In this document: positions 18,691 to 28,089 of the stretch, in pieces | How positions within the stretch are numbered: position 1 is the first letter of the stretch | Layout of the letters: every line of letters begins with the position of its first letter | Source of the DNA: Klebsiella pneumoniae | GTDB lineage: Bacteria; Myxococcota_A; UBA796; SXON01 | Assembly: GCA_945861635.1 (NCBI GenBank) | Contig: CAMAWH010000006.1 | Location: forward strand, 1 to 64,000 | Reading direction: 5' to 3' | DNA length: 64,000 nucleotides | Made by a program: the position numbers and the translations under genes | The notes under the pieces: generated by a model | Seen by the model: the letters and a program-made list of their open reading frames with translations, nothing else | Told to the model about the DNA's origin: nothing | Database searches by the model: none

Positions 18691-19716
18691 CTACCCCGCG
18701 GCGGGGAGATCGATGTCAACGAGGCCCAGCGCCGCGGCGCGCTCCTCCAATCCGCGCAACAGCCGGCCGATGCTCCCGCGCAAGCTCGGATGGGCGAGCG
18801 CGTCGATCGCCTCGGCAACGGAGAACCACCGAACCGCGTCGATTCCCTCGTCCTCGGCAGGAGTGAACTCCGCTACGGGTCCTTCCGCCTCCAGCATATA
18901 TAGGTAGATTGTCTTTAATCGTGGCTCGCCTTCCCTCGTGTAGAAGCCGTATTGGACGGTGCCAAGCGCCACGGTCGTCACGACGTTGGCCGCGATGCCC
19001 ATCTCTTCCTTCACCTCCCGGCACGCCGCCACCGGCGGCGCTTCTCCAGCTTCCATCTTGCCTTTTGCAACCTCCCAGGTGGCGCCGTGCCTCCGGGTCA
19101 CGCGAATGAGCGCGATCCGCGGCAAGCCGCTTGTCCAATCGACGAGGAAACCGCCGGCACTCGCCTGCTCGGCGAAGCCGTCGCGCATGTTGAGCACGTG
19201 CCGAACCGGCACGTACGGAGCGGTGAACAATCCCGCCCGTGTTCGGCTGAACACCAGCCCCTCACGACGTGCCCGGGCCGCGTCGACGTACAGGACCACC
19301 GGGTCCTCCCATGCGCGGTGGGCGACGCGCCACGCCTGCCCTTCCGTCCGAGAGAGGTGAATTCCCGCCTGATTCGCGGAAAATACGCGACCTTCCCCCT
19401 CGAATACCGCCATCTGCGCCCGCGACGACGCATGGTAGAGAAGGTCGGGACCGCCCGCGTCCGCGGGGGTTGGCGTCGAGGAAACCAGCCTGATTCGCCC
19501 ACTCTCCACCTCGAGACGCCCCGCCGCGCACCGGCGCACCGAGCCAACGACGTCGTCCGCGCGCACCGGACGATGAATGGTTCGGCTTACGACCCGGGCA
19601 ATGCACCCCGCGTCAAACCAACCGGCGTCGTCCGCCTCAAGCCCGGCAGGAAGCGGCAACTGCCGAAGGAGGAAGCCAATCGTTTTGGATAGGCGTACTG
19701 GATCGAGGCCCGCCAA
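18691..19716 (-). CDS. KptA/Tpt1-like RNA 2'-phosphotransferase domain fused to Nudix hydrolase
   Basis: 341 residues. Residues 1-185 align with KptA/Tpt1, which removes a 2'-phosphate from RNA using NAD+: LSKTIGFLLRQ, the RIR motif (74-76), YHAS (94-97), HLS (120-122), VVLYVDAARARREGLVF and YVPVRHVL. Residues about 198-335 are a Nudix domain with a complete box G219-x5-E225-x7-REVKEEMGI. Two residues of the Tpt1 catalytic set look changed: the canonical Arg-His pair is Arg18-Gln19, and the Arg before HVHL is Gln. The fusion may couple an ADP-ribosyl-transfer activity with hydrolysis of an ADP-ribose product. No RNA ligase gene is nearby. Confidence 0.85.
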   Translation of the reverse strand: MAGLDPVRLSKTIGFLLRQLPLPAGLEADDAGWFDAGCIARVVSRTIHRPVRADDVVGSVRRCAAGRLEVESGRIRLVSSTPTPADAGGPDLLYHASSRAQMAVFEGEGRVFSANQAGIHLSRTEGQAWRVAHRAWEDPVVLYVDAARARREGLVFSRTRAGLFTAPYVPVRHVLNMRDGFAEQASAGGFLVDWTSGLPRIALIRVTRRHGATWEVAKGKMEAGEAPPVAACREVKEEMGIAANVVTTVALGTVQYGFYTREGEPRLKTIYLYMLEAEGPVAEFTPAEDEGIDAVRWFSVAEAIDALAHPSLRGSIGRLLRGLEERAAALGLVDIDLPAAG

Positions 19717-19788
19717 TGGGGCTCCGTGTGGGAAGGATATTAGTGTGGCGGTTTTCGCGCGGCGGTGTCAAGTGCGCCGCGCGGGTCG

Positions 19789-20319
19789 ATGCTCGGCTTG
19801 CGAGTCGAGGGACACGGACCTGCGCCGTTTCTGCCGACAAACTACCGCGCAGTCGTTATTCGGACAAAGTGCCCGGTCCCCTCCATTGCGGGTGCCCGCC
19901 CCACGCGGGTTCGGGCGATTCTCGACGCGGCGCAGGCGCAGATTGCCGAGCGCGGATTCGAACGCGTGCGACTCGACGCGGCCCTTCAGCATGCCGTCAG
20001 GGTGACCCACGACGCCACGGAACAGGTGCGCGTCGCCCGTGTAGTACTGGCGAACTACCTTCGTTCGGACAAAGTTTTAGCGCGGCTTGTGATCCGCGGC
20101 ATGACCGACGGTGAGTCGGGCGCTGCCTACCAGGCCGTCCGCATGCTCGCGCCCACTTTCAGCGCGCTCGCGGGCCGGGTTGACGGCGCCGCGATTCGGC
20201 GCGAGATCGAGTTCGCCGTCCTCTGTGGATCCGCCCGACCGGAGTGGGAGTCGCTGTTCGCCGCCTGTCCTACATCGGCGGATCCATCAGGTCCCGCCAG
20301 ATCTTCTCAGACCGGGTAG
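19789..20319 (+). pseudogene. TetR-like N-terminal remnant or hypothetical protein
   Basis: The frame encodes about 176 residues. Only the stretch RVRAILDAAQAQIAERGFER resembles helix 1-2 of a TetR-family DNA-binding domain; the recognition-helix region that should follow is unrecognisable. The N-terminal 35 residues look non-coding, and the 3' end overlaps the end of the convergent minus-strand gene by 50 bases. It could be a decayed regulator, a very divergent one, or not a gene. Confidence 0.35.
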
Positions 20320-21268
20320 CCGCCTCACTGACGTGAGAGCAAAACCATTTCCAGCGCAGTAGGCGTTCGTTCGGCGGCGGATCGGACGGGAGATCCACCG
20401 GGTACGGGGTCGATGCGACAAACTTCCCGCCAAGAAAGCGGTAGGTTTCCAGCAGAACCCCGTGCGCCTCGGAGTTTCCGGTCGTCGCCGCAAGGGCGCG
20501 ACCCAGACCGACGGCAACCGCGTCGGACGCCGGATCGAGCGGCGGCAATATTCCGTGCGGTGGAAGGAGCGCCAGATGCGTGACAATCTCGCCGAGCCCG
20601 TCCGCAAGGGGGCTAAATCCAAGCTCGGCGCACGAACGCAGCGAACCTGCGAGCAGCTCGCGGGCCGGCGGAACCACCCGGGCCAACGCCGCATCCAGCG
20701 TCATCGGCGTCTCATCATCCCAATCGCCGGAGAGGTAGCGCGTCACCGGCTCGCCGCGAAGCCCCGAAATCGTGCGACCCGCGCGCAGGGCCACGGCCAA
20801 TCGGGCCAGCGGAGCGACGGGCGCGCCGAAAAGCAGATCGAGCACCGCGGGCTCGGACGACGCGCCGAACAGCTCCATTCCTGACCGCAGTGCGCGTGTC
20901 AGACGACGCGCAGCCGGCCGACCATCTCTGGCCAAGGCGACAAACGACTGGGTCGCAGGATGCGCGCCGGCACCGGTCCGGTCGATGTCGAACCAGTCCC
21001 CGCGCCCATCCGGACTCAGCGAAACCGCGAGCAACGCCTCCGGCGGTCCGGGAACCACGACGAGCGCGCCGCTGCCCAACTCGCGACCGACGCCGCACGA
21101 CGCCAGCGGTGTCGAGTGCAGCAGCGCCGGACCGCTGACCGTGCCGATGTCACCAGGGTCTCCGACGATGTCAACGCGGATACGCTGACCCATGTTCCGG
21201 GCGCGCGAAAGGAGCAGAATGCCGGCGACCATTGTGCCCGGACTTGAGCCGCGGAGTGCTACGTTCAT
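20270..21268 (-). CDS. Hypothetical protein in ileS operon
   Basis: 332 residues, no family recognised. It is Ala/Leu/Pro-rich and mostly soluble, with no signal peptide, membrane helix or known catalytic motif. ATG 21268 overlaps the stop of the upstream membrane-protein gene (ATGA), so it is probably translated as part of the ileS transcript. An internal Met at about residue 26 is an alternative start. Confidence 0.6.
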   Translation of the reverse strand: MNVALRGSSPGTMVAGILLLSRARNMGQRIRVDIVGDPGDIGTVSGPALLHSTPLASCGVGRELGSGALVVVPGPPEALLAVSLSPDGRGDWFDIDRTGAGAHPATQSFVALARDGRPAARRLTRALRSGMELFGASSEPAVLDLLFGAPVAPLARLAVALRAGRTISGLRGEPVTRYLSGDWDDETPMTLDAALARVVPPARELLAGSLRSCAELGFSPLADGLGEIVTHLALLPPHGILPPLDPASDAVAVGLGRALAATTGNSEAHGVLLETYRFLGGKFVASTPYPVDLPSDPPPNERLLRWKWFCSHVSEAATRSEKIWRDLMDPPM

Positions 21269-22113
21269 GTTTCAACCTCCCTTCCGCCAAGGTGGCGAAC
21301 AAACAATGCAGGGGCGACAAACAGCGCGCCGCCGGCAAAAAACGTAACGAGCGCGACAAACGGGCCCGCCGCCATCAGCAGGACGTTGAGTACACCGCCC
21401 GTGATCAATGCGGCGATCGCAACCTTGCGGGCCGGAGATTCTGGAATCCACCCCTCGACGAATTCGAGGGCCGGTTCGGCATCGCCGATGCCTCGCTGCC
21501 AACGCCCGAACGAGATGACGCGGTAGAGCAGGAGGACGCCCCCAAGTTGGATCCAGCCGATCAAGATCATGACGCCGACGAGCGCGAGGCTGACGAGGTC
21601 TTTATCGCCGTGGACCAACAGCGAGGCCCAGTCGATGCCCGCGCCCGCGAAGAACGCTACCGCATAGTCACGCGTCACGACGTGAAACCACCGCGACCAA
21701 GCCCCGCCGATCGCAGCGCCCGGTACCGGTCCCACGGCCTTCCGTCCGTCGGCAATGTACTCGATCGTCTCCGGATAGAAACGCACGGCAACAAGCTCGT
21801 GGAGGCGCTTACCATCCGGAAGCCAATGCGTGAGCTCCATGCGCGCGGCGTCCGCAGCAGCCAGCCGGCCTGGCGCCGCGCGCCCAGACGCACGAAGCGT
21901 CCACCCCTCCCCCTGACCGCGCAGCTCCGCGTCCGTGTCAAAACGCAGCGGTTCGGCGGCCGCCGGCGACGCCAATAAATACAACACGCGCCCGAGCGGC
22001 GCCGCCGTCACGCGGATGCGCTCTCCGCCACAGAACAGGTCCGCATCCGGCGAGGCGGCGAGGCGTTCGGCCGCCTCGTCAGGAAGCGTCGGGAGCGAGC
22101 GCTCAGCCGGCAC
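21265..22113 (-). CDS. Hypothetical multi-pass membrane protein
   Basis: 282 residues. The first 170 residues are soluble or beta-rich (for example RLHELVAVRFYPETIEYIAD). They are followed by about three hydrophobic helices: LVSLALVGVMILIGWIQLGG, VAIAALITGGVLNVLLMAAG and FVALVTFFAGGALFVAPAL. It overlaps the ileS stop by 11 bases and the downstream hypothetical gene by four. I do not recognise the family. Confidence 0.65.
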   Translation of the reverse strand: MPAERSLPTLPDEAAERLAASPDADLFCGGERIRVTAAPLGRVLYLLASPAAAEPLRFDTDAELRGQGEGWTLRASGRAAPGRLAAADAARMELTHWLPDGKRLHELVAVRFYPETIEYIADGRKAVGPVPGAAIGGAWSRWFHVVTRDYAVAFFAGAGIDWASLLVHGDKDLVSLALVGVMILIGWIQLGGVLLLYRVISFGRWQRGIGDAEPALEFVEGWIPESPARKVAIAALITGGVLNVLLMAAGPFVALVTFFAGGALFVAPALFVRHLGGREVET

Positions 22114-25100
22114 GGGCCACGGATACGCGCACGCTCTCCCCGTCGATCGTTACGTCCGGTGCTTGCTCCTCGACGATACCAAGCACCGCGCTCGTCACGT
22201 TGCATATGGCCGCGCCGAACCGCGCCATCGCTCGACGCGTGCGCTCGCCACCGACCACCTCGAGAAGGACCCGATCATGGTACGCGAGTTCCATCGCTTT
22301 CCGGGCCGCCTGCACGCGACTGATGATCTCACGACTCAAGCCTTCCTCGTAGAGATCTTCGTCCAGCGCCGCGTGGAGGGCGACCACGGCGGCGGCCGAC
22401 CCGGACGCCTGGAAGCCGTCCCGCGGCGCAACCTCGACAATGACATCCTCCTCCGTCAGAACGACGTCACCGCTGGGCAGCGTGAGCGCTAGCCCGCCGG
22501 CCAGCACCGCCGCTCGCACCTCTCCGCCATCCATCCCGAGAAGCGCCTGCTGGCAGACCTTCATGTCCTTTCCGAGCTTTTTGCCCAACGCCTTGAAATC
22601 CGGCTTCACCCGGAAGGTGACGAACTGGTCGGCGCTCGCGGAGAAGCGCACTTCACGGACGTTCAATTCCTCGCGGAGGAGCGGGAGAAGCAAGGCGAGG
22701 CCCCGAGCACGGCCTGCGTCCGCAAGAATGATCTGGGCGGCGGCGAGCGGTTGCCGCACCCGCACACCAACGTTTGCACGGGCCGACAATCCCAACGACG
22801 CAAGTTCGCGCAAGAGCGTCATGTCACTTGCGAGCGCCGGCGCTTGCCACGCATCGCCAGGCTCAGGCCAATCGGCCAGATGCACGCTGACCGACCCCGG
22901 CGCTCCGAGCGAACGGAACATCGCATCCGCCATGAAGGGGACAAACGGGGCGACCAACTTCGAAAGTGTCAAAAGGACGGCGTACAGTGTGTCCCGCGGC
23001 TCATCGGCGTCGGGACCGCCGAAGCGATCACGTGAGCGGCGCAAGTACCAATTCGACAGGCCGTCCACGAATTCGGACAATGCGCGCGCGGCCTCATAGG
23101 GTCGGTAGGCGTCCAATGCCGTCGTCACCGTGCGCGTGAGCGCGTCCAACTCGTGGAGGATCCAACGATCCAAAACGTGGGTGGGCTCAGGCGCGCACGG
23201 CGCGTGATCTCCCGCGTTCAGCACAAAGAACTGGTGCACATTCTTGAGGCGGAGGAGAAACTCCCGCTGGCCTTCGAGGATGGCCTTCAGGGAGATGCGC
23301 GTGTTGTTCCACGGTGGATTGCTCGCGAAGAACAGCCACCGGAAAGCGTCTGATCCGGGGGCTGGGTATGGCGTGGCGAAGGTCACGAGAGCCCCATAGG
23401 TTGCGATGTCGTCGGGGTGCATCGCCACCGTGTCCTTCGGCTTCACGGGCCGCGGCACGACTTCGAAAGGCGCGCCGTCAGGAGCCGAAAGGCGTTCCGC
23501 CGCGTCCAGTCCGAGCGACTTCACCTGCGGCGGCTTCATCCCGATCTGGCCCAGCTTCAGGGTCGGATCGGGGACGGTACGAACCTTCATGCTTCCCTTG
23601 AGCACAAGGTCCGGAGATGTATAATTTCCTTTGGATTTTGACTCCTTCTTTCCGTCCGCGTCGCACACGTGTCCCAACACGATGCAGTTACGATACGGAC
23701 GCGGAAATCCCACGGGTGCGATGCCCTGGGTGCGGCAGGTTTCTTCGTCAAACAGGAGCGTCGAGATCATCAGCAGTGAGTAGAACCAACCTCGCGTCTG
23801 ATCGACGGCCTCAGAAATGAAATCGGCAGGGAACGACCGTTCGAATTCGGCACGACCCGCGTGGGGCCAGCCCCATTGTGCGAACGGCATGCACCCCGAG
23901 TCGAACCAGCAGTCGATCACCTCGGGAACGCGCCGCATCACGCCGCCGCAATCGCACGCCAGCGTCACGGCGTCGATCCACGGTTTGTGCACGGCGAGAT
24001 GTGGGTTGTCGGTGTTGGCAAGTATGCCGCCCCTTGCAACGATTTCCGCGGTGGACGCCGGCGCCACGCGCGCCTCACAGGCCTCGCAGATCCATATGTT
24101 CAGCGGCGTACCCCAGAATCGCTCACGTGAGAGCGCCCAATCCACGTTGTTCCTAAGGAAATCACCAAATCGCCCATCGCGAATCGTCTCAGGAGACCAG
24201 CCCACGGAGGCGTTGTTGGCGAGCGCCTGCGCCTTGGCGGACGTCGTGCGGATGAACCACGCCGGGCGCGCGTATTGGATGAGCGGATCCTGATCGGCGC
24301 GGGGACAGAATGGATATTCGTGCCGGATCGTCTCGCTTTTAAACAGGAGTCCGCGGTCCTTGAGATCGCGGACGATGTCCTTGTCCGCGTCCTTGCAGAA
24401 AACGCCGGAAAACGCTCCGCACCCCTCGACGAACTTTCCGTCGGGGCCGACCAACTGCAGGAAGCCCAGCCCCTCGACCTTTCGCAGCGCGAAGTCGTCT
24501 TCCCCGAACGCGGGCGCCGTGTGGACGATGCCCGTTTGTGCCGCTTCGACGTGCGGGCCCGCCACGACGACGTACGCGCGACCGCCCGTCGGCTCCGCCA
24601 ACGTGTATAACGGCTCGTACTCGAGCCCGACCAACTCCGCCCCCCTTACGACGCGAAGCACTTCTCCATCGTCGCCGAAGAGCGCCGCACACAGCGGTTC
24701 AGCAACGATGCAGGTTTCCTCTCCAATGCGTACATACGCATAGTCCAACGTGGCATTTACCGCGAGCGCAACGTTCGATGGCAGCGTCCACGGCGTTGTC
24801 GTCCACGCGAGCAACGACACGCCGGGCTGGCCCCGGACCCGGAAACGAACCGTGACGGATGGGTCATCGACGGTTTTGTAACCCTCCCCAACTTCACCGG
24901 AAGAAAGCGCCGTTCCGCCCTGCGGCCACCACCACACGACCTTGTAATCCTGATAAAGCAGGCCCTTTTTGAACAGCTCCGAGAGCGCCCACCAAACACT
25001 CTCCACATACGTCCGGTGGTAGGTGACGTAGGCGTTGGGTTGGTCGAGCCAGAATCCGATGCGTTCGGTCAATTCCTCCCATTCCTGGGTATAGGTGAAC

Positions 25101-25468
25101 ACGCTGTCGATACACTTGCGTGCGAACGGCTCCAGTCCGTACGCCTCGATGGCGTCTCGACCGTGGATCCCCAACAACTTTTCTACCTCGACCTCGACCG
25201 GCAGCCCGTGGGTGTCCCAGCCCGCCTTGCGCTCCACCCGGTAGCCGCGCATCGTCCGATACCGCGGAAAGAGGTCCTTCACGACGCGCGTCAATACATG
25301 CCCGTTGTGCGGCATGCCATTTGCTGTGGGTGGACCTTCGTAGAATACGAAATTCCCCCTCGGCGCCGGCCGGGTGAGACTCGCCTCGAAAATTCGCGCG
25401 GACTTCCAGAACGCGAGAACCTCCGCTTCCAATTCGGCAGGCGCGGCAAGCTCGCGGTACGTCGGCAT
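22103..25468 (-). CDS. ileS: Isoleucine-tRNA ligase
   Basis: 1,121 residues, class Ia synthetase. Motifs: GPPTANGMPHNGHVL (HxGH signature, near residue 50), GWDTHGLPVEVEVEKLLG, LLAWTTTPWTLPSN in the editing domain, DCWFDSGCMPFAQWG, and KESKSKGNY in place of the usual KMSKS (near residue 612). About 65 residues lie between KESKSKGNY and HPDDIATYGALV, longer than in common IleRS types. ATG 25468 has gagg at good spacing. It attaches Ile to tRNA-Ile in the cytoplasm. Overall length and motifs suggest a eukaryote-like (type 2) relative, but a tree would be needed. Confidence 0.95.
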   Translation of the reverse strand: MPTYRELAAPAELEAEVLAFWKSARIFEASLTRPAPRGNFVFYEGPPTANGMPHNGHVLTRVVKDLFPRYRTMRGYRVERKAGWDTHGLPVEVEVEKLLGIHGRDAIEAYGLEPFARKCIDSVFTYTQEWEELTERIGFWLDQPNAYVTYHRTYVESVWWALSELFKKGLLYQDYKVVWWWPQGGTALSSGEVGEGYKTVDDPSVTVRFRVRGQPGVSLLAWTTTPWTLPSNVALAVNATLDYAYVRIGEETCIVAEPLCAALFGDDGEVLRVVRGAELVGLEYEPLYTLAEPTGGRAYVVVAGPHVEAAQTGIVHTAPAFGEDDFALRKVEGLGFLQLVGPDGKFVEGCGAFSGVFCKDADKDIVRDLKDRGLLFKSETIRHEYPFCPRADQDPLIQYARPAWFIRTTSAKAQALANNASVGWSPETIRDGRFGDFLRNNVDWALSRERFWGTPLNIWICEACEARVAPASTAEIVARGGILANTDNPHLAVHKPWIDAVTLACDCGGVMRRVPEVIDCWFDSGCMPFAQWGWPHAGRAEFERSFPADFISEAVDQTRGWFYSLLMISTLLFDEETCRTQGIAPVGFPRPYRNCIVLGHVCDADGKKESKSKGNYTSPDLVLKGSMKVRTVPDPTLKLGQIGMKPPQVKSLGLDAAERLSAPDGAPFEVVPRPVKPKDTVAMHPDDIATYGALVTFATPYPAPGSDAFRWLFFASNPPWNNTRISLKAILEGQREFLLRLKNVHQFFVLNAGDHAPCAPEPTHVLDRWILHELDALTRTVTTALDAYRPYEAARALSEFVDGLSNWYLRRSRDRFGGPDADEPRDTLYAVLLTLSKLVAPFVPFMADAMFRSLGAPGSVSVHLADWPEPGDAWQAPALASDMTLLRELASLGLSARANVGVRVRQPLAAAQIILADAGRARGLALLLPLLREELNVREVRFSASADQFVTFRVKPDFKALGKKLGKDMKVCQQALLGMDGGEVRAAVLAGGLALTLPSGDVVLTEEDVIVEVAPRDGFQASGSAAAVVALHAALDEDLYEEGLSREIISRVQAARKAMELAYHDRVLLEVVGGERTRRAMARFGAAICNVTSAVLGIVEEQAPDVTIDGESVRVSVARAG

Positions 25469-25549
25469 CGAAATCCTCGGGGCGCCGCGATCTAACCGGA
25501 CGGCGAGGGACTGATAAGGTGTCTACACTGTCCCGCACCCGGGTGGCCC

Positions 25550-26719
25550 ATGGCTCCGATCCTTGACGCCCGTTTTGGGCTCGCCCTCTACTGCGACGTG
25601 CGTTGCGACGATTCCGTATTGTCGGCGCTGGATCGGCAGCTTGCAGGCGTTGTTGAGGTGCCGGCGTTTGCCGACTCGGTGACGACACCCTCGCGGATGA
25701 TGGGGCTCGCGGACACCGTTGCCTACCCGGTGACGAGCGTGTGGATCGCGGGGAGCGGGGTGGGAATTTCCCGCCCGGACCGCCTGCTGGCGGCGGAACA
25801 AGTCGTCGTCGCGTGGTTCGCCTCGCCCGCTAACCAGGCCGAGGAGACCCTGACGCGCGCACACACGGCGTTTGCGGCGGCGTCCGCGGGTGGCGGCTGG
25901 GTGCACGATCTCACGACCGATCGCGTGTACGGGGCGGCAGCGTGGGCACGACTCGATACCCACGCCTTGGGCCCGTGGGTGCTCACGCGATCGGGAGGCG
26001 GTCAGGTGCGCTCGGTCGGAATGCGGCGCTTCGCGGAGTACGATCTCGTGGTCGAGAACGTTACCCCGGAGGGCACCAATGATGCTGCGTTGGTCGTGTT
26101 TGCCGCGTTGAAGGCGACGCACGAGAAGGGACCCCCACCCGCCGCTTTGCGACTCGACGACGGGGCCACCCGAGGCGCGGCGACGTTTGCGCCCGCGGAC
26201 GCCGTCCCGCCTCCCGGCGCCGTTGCCGATCCTGACGGCCGCTACCTCACCCTCCACTTCTCCGGGGAAACCAGCACGCTCGCCATCCCAGTGGGAGAGA
26301 ATAGTCCGATTCCGGCGCCTCCCGTCGCCGCGCCGCCCCCGGAAACCGACAACGACGCACGCGCCGCCATCCCGACGGGGACCCCGGCGCCAACGAATCT
26401 CGAGCAGGCGCGTGCCGCGGTGCGGGAATCGCTGCTCCTGCGCGTTCGTCCGGAGTTTCTCCGCGGGTTAAAACCGGGGGACGCGTTGGCCGTGATGGTC
26501 GGCTTTCACGCAGCGACGGGTCGGATGGAATACCTCTGGGTCGAGGTCCGGAGTTGGTCGAACGGCGTGCTCTCCGGCATGATTGCGACGGAGCCAGCAC
26601 TTGTTCCCTTACGACGCGGTGATAGCGTCCGCGTGCGGGAGGACGAGGTTTTCGACTATGTCGTACGACGGGCGGACGGATCGAAGGAAGGAAACCTGAC
26701 GAAGCCGTTCCGGAAATAG
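25550..26719 (+). CDS. DUF2314-domain protein
   Basis: 389 residues. The C-terminal 110 residues match the DUF2314 (YegJ-like) pattern: EYLWVEVRSWSNGVLSGMI, LRRGDSVRVREDEVFDYVV and DGSKEGNLT. The N-terminal about 250 residues are soluble and Ala/Pro-rich, with no recognised domain (it begins ILDARFGLALYCDV), and a Pro-rich linker joins the two parts. No signal peptide. It is a single gene, divergent from ileS and convergent with the HELAH membrane protein. DUF2314 has no firm function. Confidence 0.75.
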   Translation: MAPILDARFGLALYCDVRCDDSVLSALDRQLAGVVEVPAFADSVTTPSRMMGLADTVAYPVTSVWIAGSGVGISRPDRLLAAEQVVVAWFASPANQAEETLTRAHTAFAAASAGGGWVHDLTTDRVYGAAAWARLDTHALGPWVLTRSGGGQVRSVGMRRFAEYDLVVENVTPEGTNDAALVVFAALKATHEKGPPPAALRLDDGATRGAATFAPADAVPPPGAVADPDGRYLTLHFSGETSTLAIPVGENSPIPAPPVAAPPPETDNDARAAIPTGTPAPTNLEQARAAVRESLLLRVRPEFLRGLKPGDALAVMVGFHAATGRMEYLWVEVRSWSNGVLSGMIATEPALVPLRRGDSVRVREDEVFDYVVRRADGSKEGNLTKPFRK

Positions 26720-26778
26720 TCGCGGGTTTCCCGCACGCGCGTCGTCGATGCGCGGGTGGCCAACGCGACCTGCCGTCC

Positions 26779-27450
26779 TCAGCGCGACCACCGCGCGATT
26801 GTCGCGAGCGGAAGCATCGTAACGCCCGCCCAGACGGCCATCGCCAACGCTGACGCCAGCGACGGGAGCATCGCCGCGTCCACCGGAGCCAGGCCCGCGA
26901 CAAGCACGCCGGGCGCGAACTTCTCACCTACAAACCAAACGAATCCTCCAACCACGACCAGTCCGAGCGCGGGCCAGCGCCACACGCGCAGGTCGACATC
27001 GGAGGGTGCCAATTCGGCCGCTACGGACATCGAAAGAAGGACGCTCGCCCACGCCTGCCACCGCTCCCAGGGAATCGTCGTCGCCACGGGGAGCACTCCG
27101 GCGACCGCACGCGGCAGCCCGGGAAGGCCTCCCCATTCCCGCAGCAACGCGAGCGCCGCCCATCCCGCCGCGACGGGCGCCACCGGAGAAATCAGGTTTG
27201 CGAGCCACGAACGGGCCCAAGGCGCCCACGGCGCTCCGGGCCGGACGCCTCCCCTTCCCTCCGGGTCCATCGCTGAAATGGTGAACCCGAGCACCGTGTA
27301 GCCGCAAGCCAGCATCACGACGGCATGGGCGAGTTCATGCAGGAGATTGCCCGGCACTCTCAAGATGCCCGCGACGCGCCCCAGGGACCCGAGCGCCAAC
27401 CGCACGAGCCAACTCGTGAAGAGCAGCAGCGCGAGCAAGAGCACGCTCAC
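26779..27450 (-). CDS. M50-like membrane metalloprotease
   Basis: 223 residues from GTG 27450, which overlaps the stop of the methyltransferase gene (GTGA). Helix 1 is SVLLLALLLFTSWLVRLAL. It is followed by LLHELAHAVVMLACGY with an intact HExxH zinc motif in a hydrophobic context, and further transmembrane helices. A later PSDVDL could be the third zinc-ligand region of site-2-protease-like enzymes. The fold resembles M50B-like peptidases, which act inside the membrane. Substrate unknown; last gene of the purine-operon run. Confidence 0.65.
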   Translation of the reverse strand: MSVLLLALLLFTSWLVRLALGSLGRVAGILRVPGNLLHELAHAVVMLACGYTVLGFTISAMDPEGRGGVRPGAPWAPWARSWLANLISPVAPVAAGWAALALLREWGGLPGLPRAVAGVLPVATTIPWERWQAWASVLLSMSVAAELAPSDVDLRVWRWPALGLVVVGGFVWFVGEKFAPGVLVAGLAPVDAAMLPSLASALAMAVWAGVTMLPLATIARWSR

Positions 27451-28079
27451 CGGAAACCCTCGTACACGTCGCCAAGAGGCTCCTCTACGGCCGTTCCCGT
27501 GCCAGCGCGGACCTCGAAACACACGACGTTCTTGCCGAGGCGGGCGATTCGCGCGACCCAGGCGCCGGCCGGCACGCTGCCGGCCACCTGCCGCGTCACG
27601 ACGCAGACGCGATCGGAATGGGCCAGACCGACGCGTACAAAATCTGCTACATCCCCGTGGAAACACGTTCGTGCTGCCGCCTTCATCGGGTCGGGCGAGC
27701 ACGGGCCACGCGCGGGGTCGAACCAGGGTGGATTCGTCACCACCAGATCCACGCGAGGGCCGGACCAATGCCGCACATCGCCGTGGATGACCTCGACAGG
27801 CAAACGCGATTCCGTGGCGCCCTGGCGCGCCCGTTCTACCCACGCGGCGTCAAGCTCGACGCCGGTGACTCGAAGCCCCCGGTAGGCCAGGAGCAGGCCC
27901 AGGACGCCACTACCCGCACCAAGATCCAACGCTGTGGCAGGCGGATCGCCGGGTTTCAGGAGGTCGCTCCGCATCGCAAACGTCGCCAGCGCATACACCT
28001 CCACACCGTAGCGGTACCCGCGCGACGGCTGGTACGCGACGACGCCGGGGGCCGGCGACTCCTTCGTCCATTCGGTCAC
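27447..28079 (-). CDS. N6-type methyltransferase, TrmN6/PrmC-like
   Basis: About 210 residues. SAM-binding motif I is ALDLGAGSGVLGLLLA, with an acidic VTGVELDAAW next, and motif IV is VVTNPPWFDP, the NPPW/Y signature of enzymes that methylate a planar NH2 group. The segment GYRYGVEVYAL ahead of motif I resembles the tRNA1(Val) adenine-37 N6-methyltransferase family. GTG 28079 or GTG 28088 are possible starts just after the purD stop. The target (tRNA, protein or rRNA) cannot be fixed. Confidence 0.78.
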   Translation of the reverse strand: MTEWTKESPAPGVVAYQPSRGYRYGVEVYALATFAMRSDLLKPGDPPATALDLGAGSGVLGLLLAYRGLRVTGVELDAAWVERARQGATESRLPVEVIHGDVRHWSGPRVDLVVTNPPWFDPARGPCSPDPMKAAARTCFHGDVADFVRVGLAHSDRVCVVTRQVAGSVPAGAWVARIARLGKNVVCFEVRAGTGTAVEEPLGDVYEGFR

Positions 28080-28089
28080 GGCGCGCACG

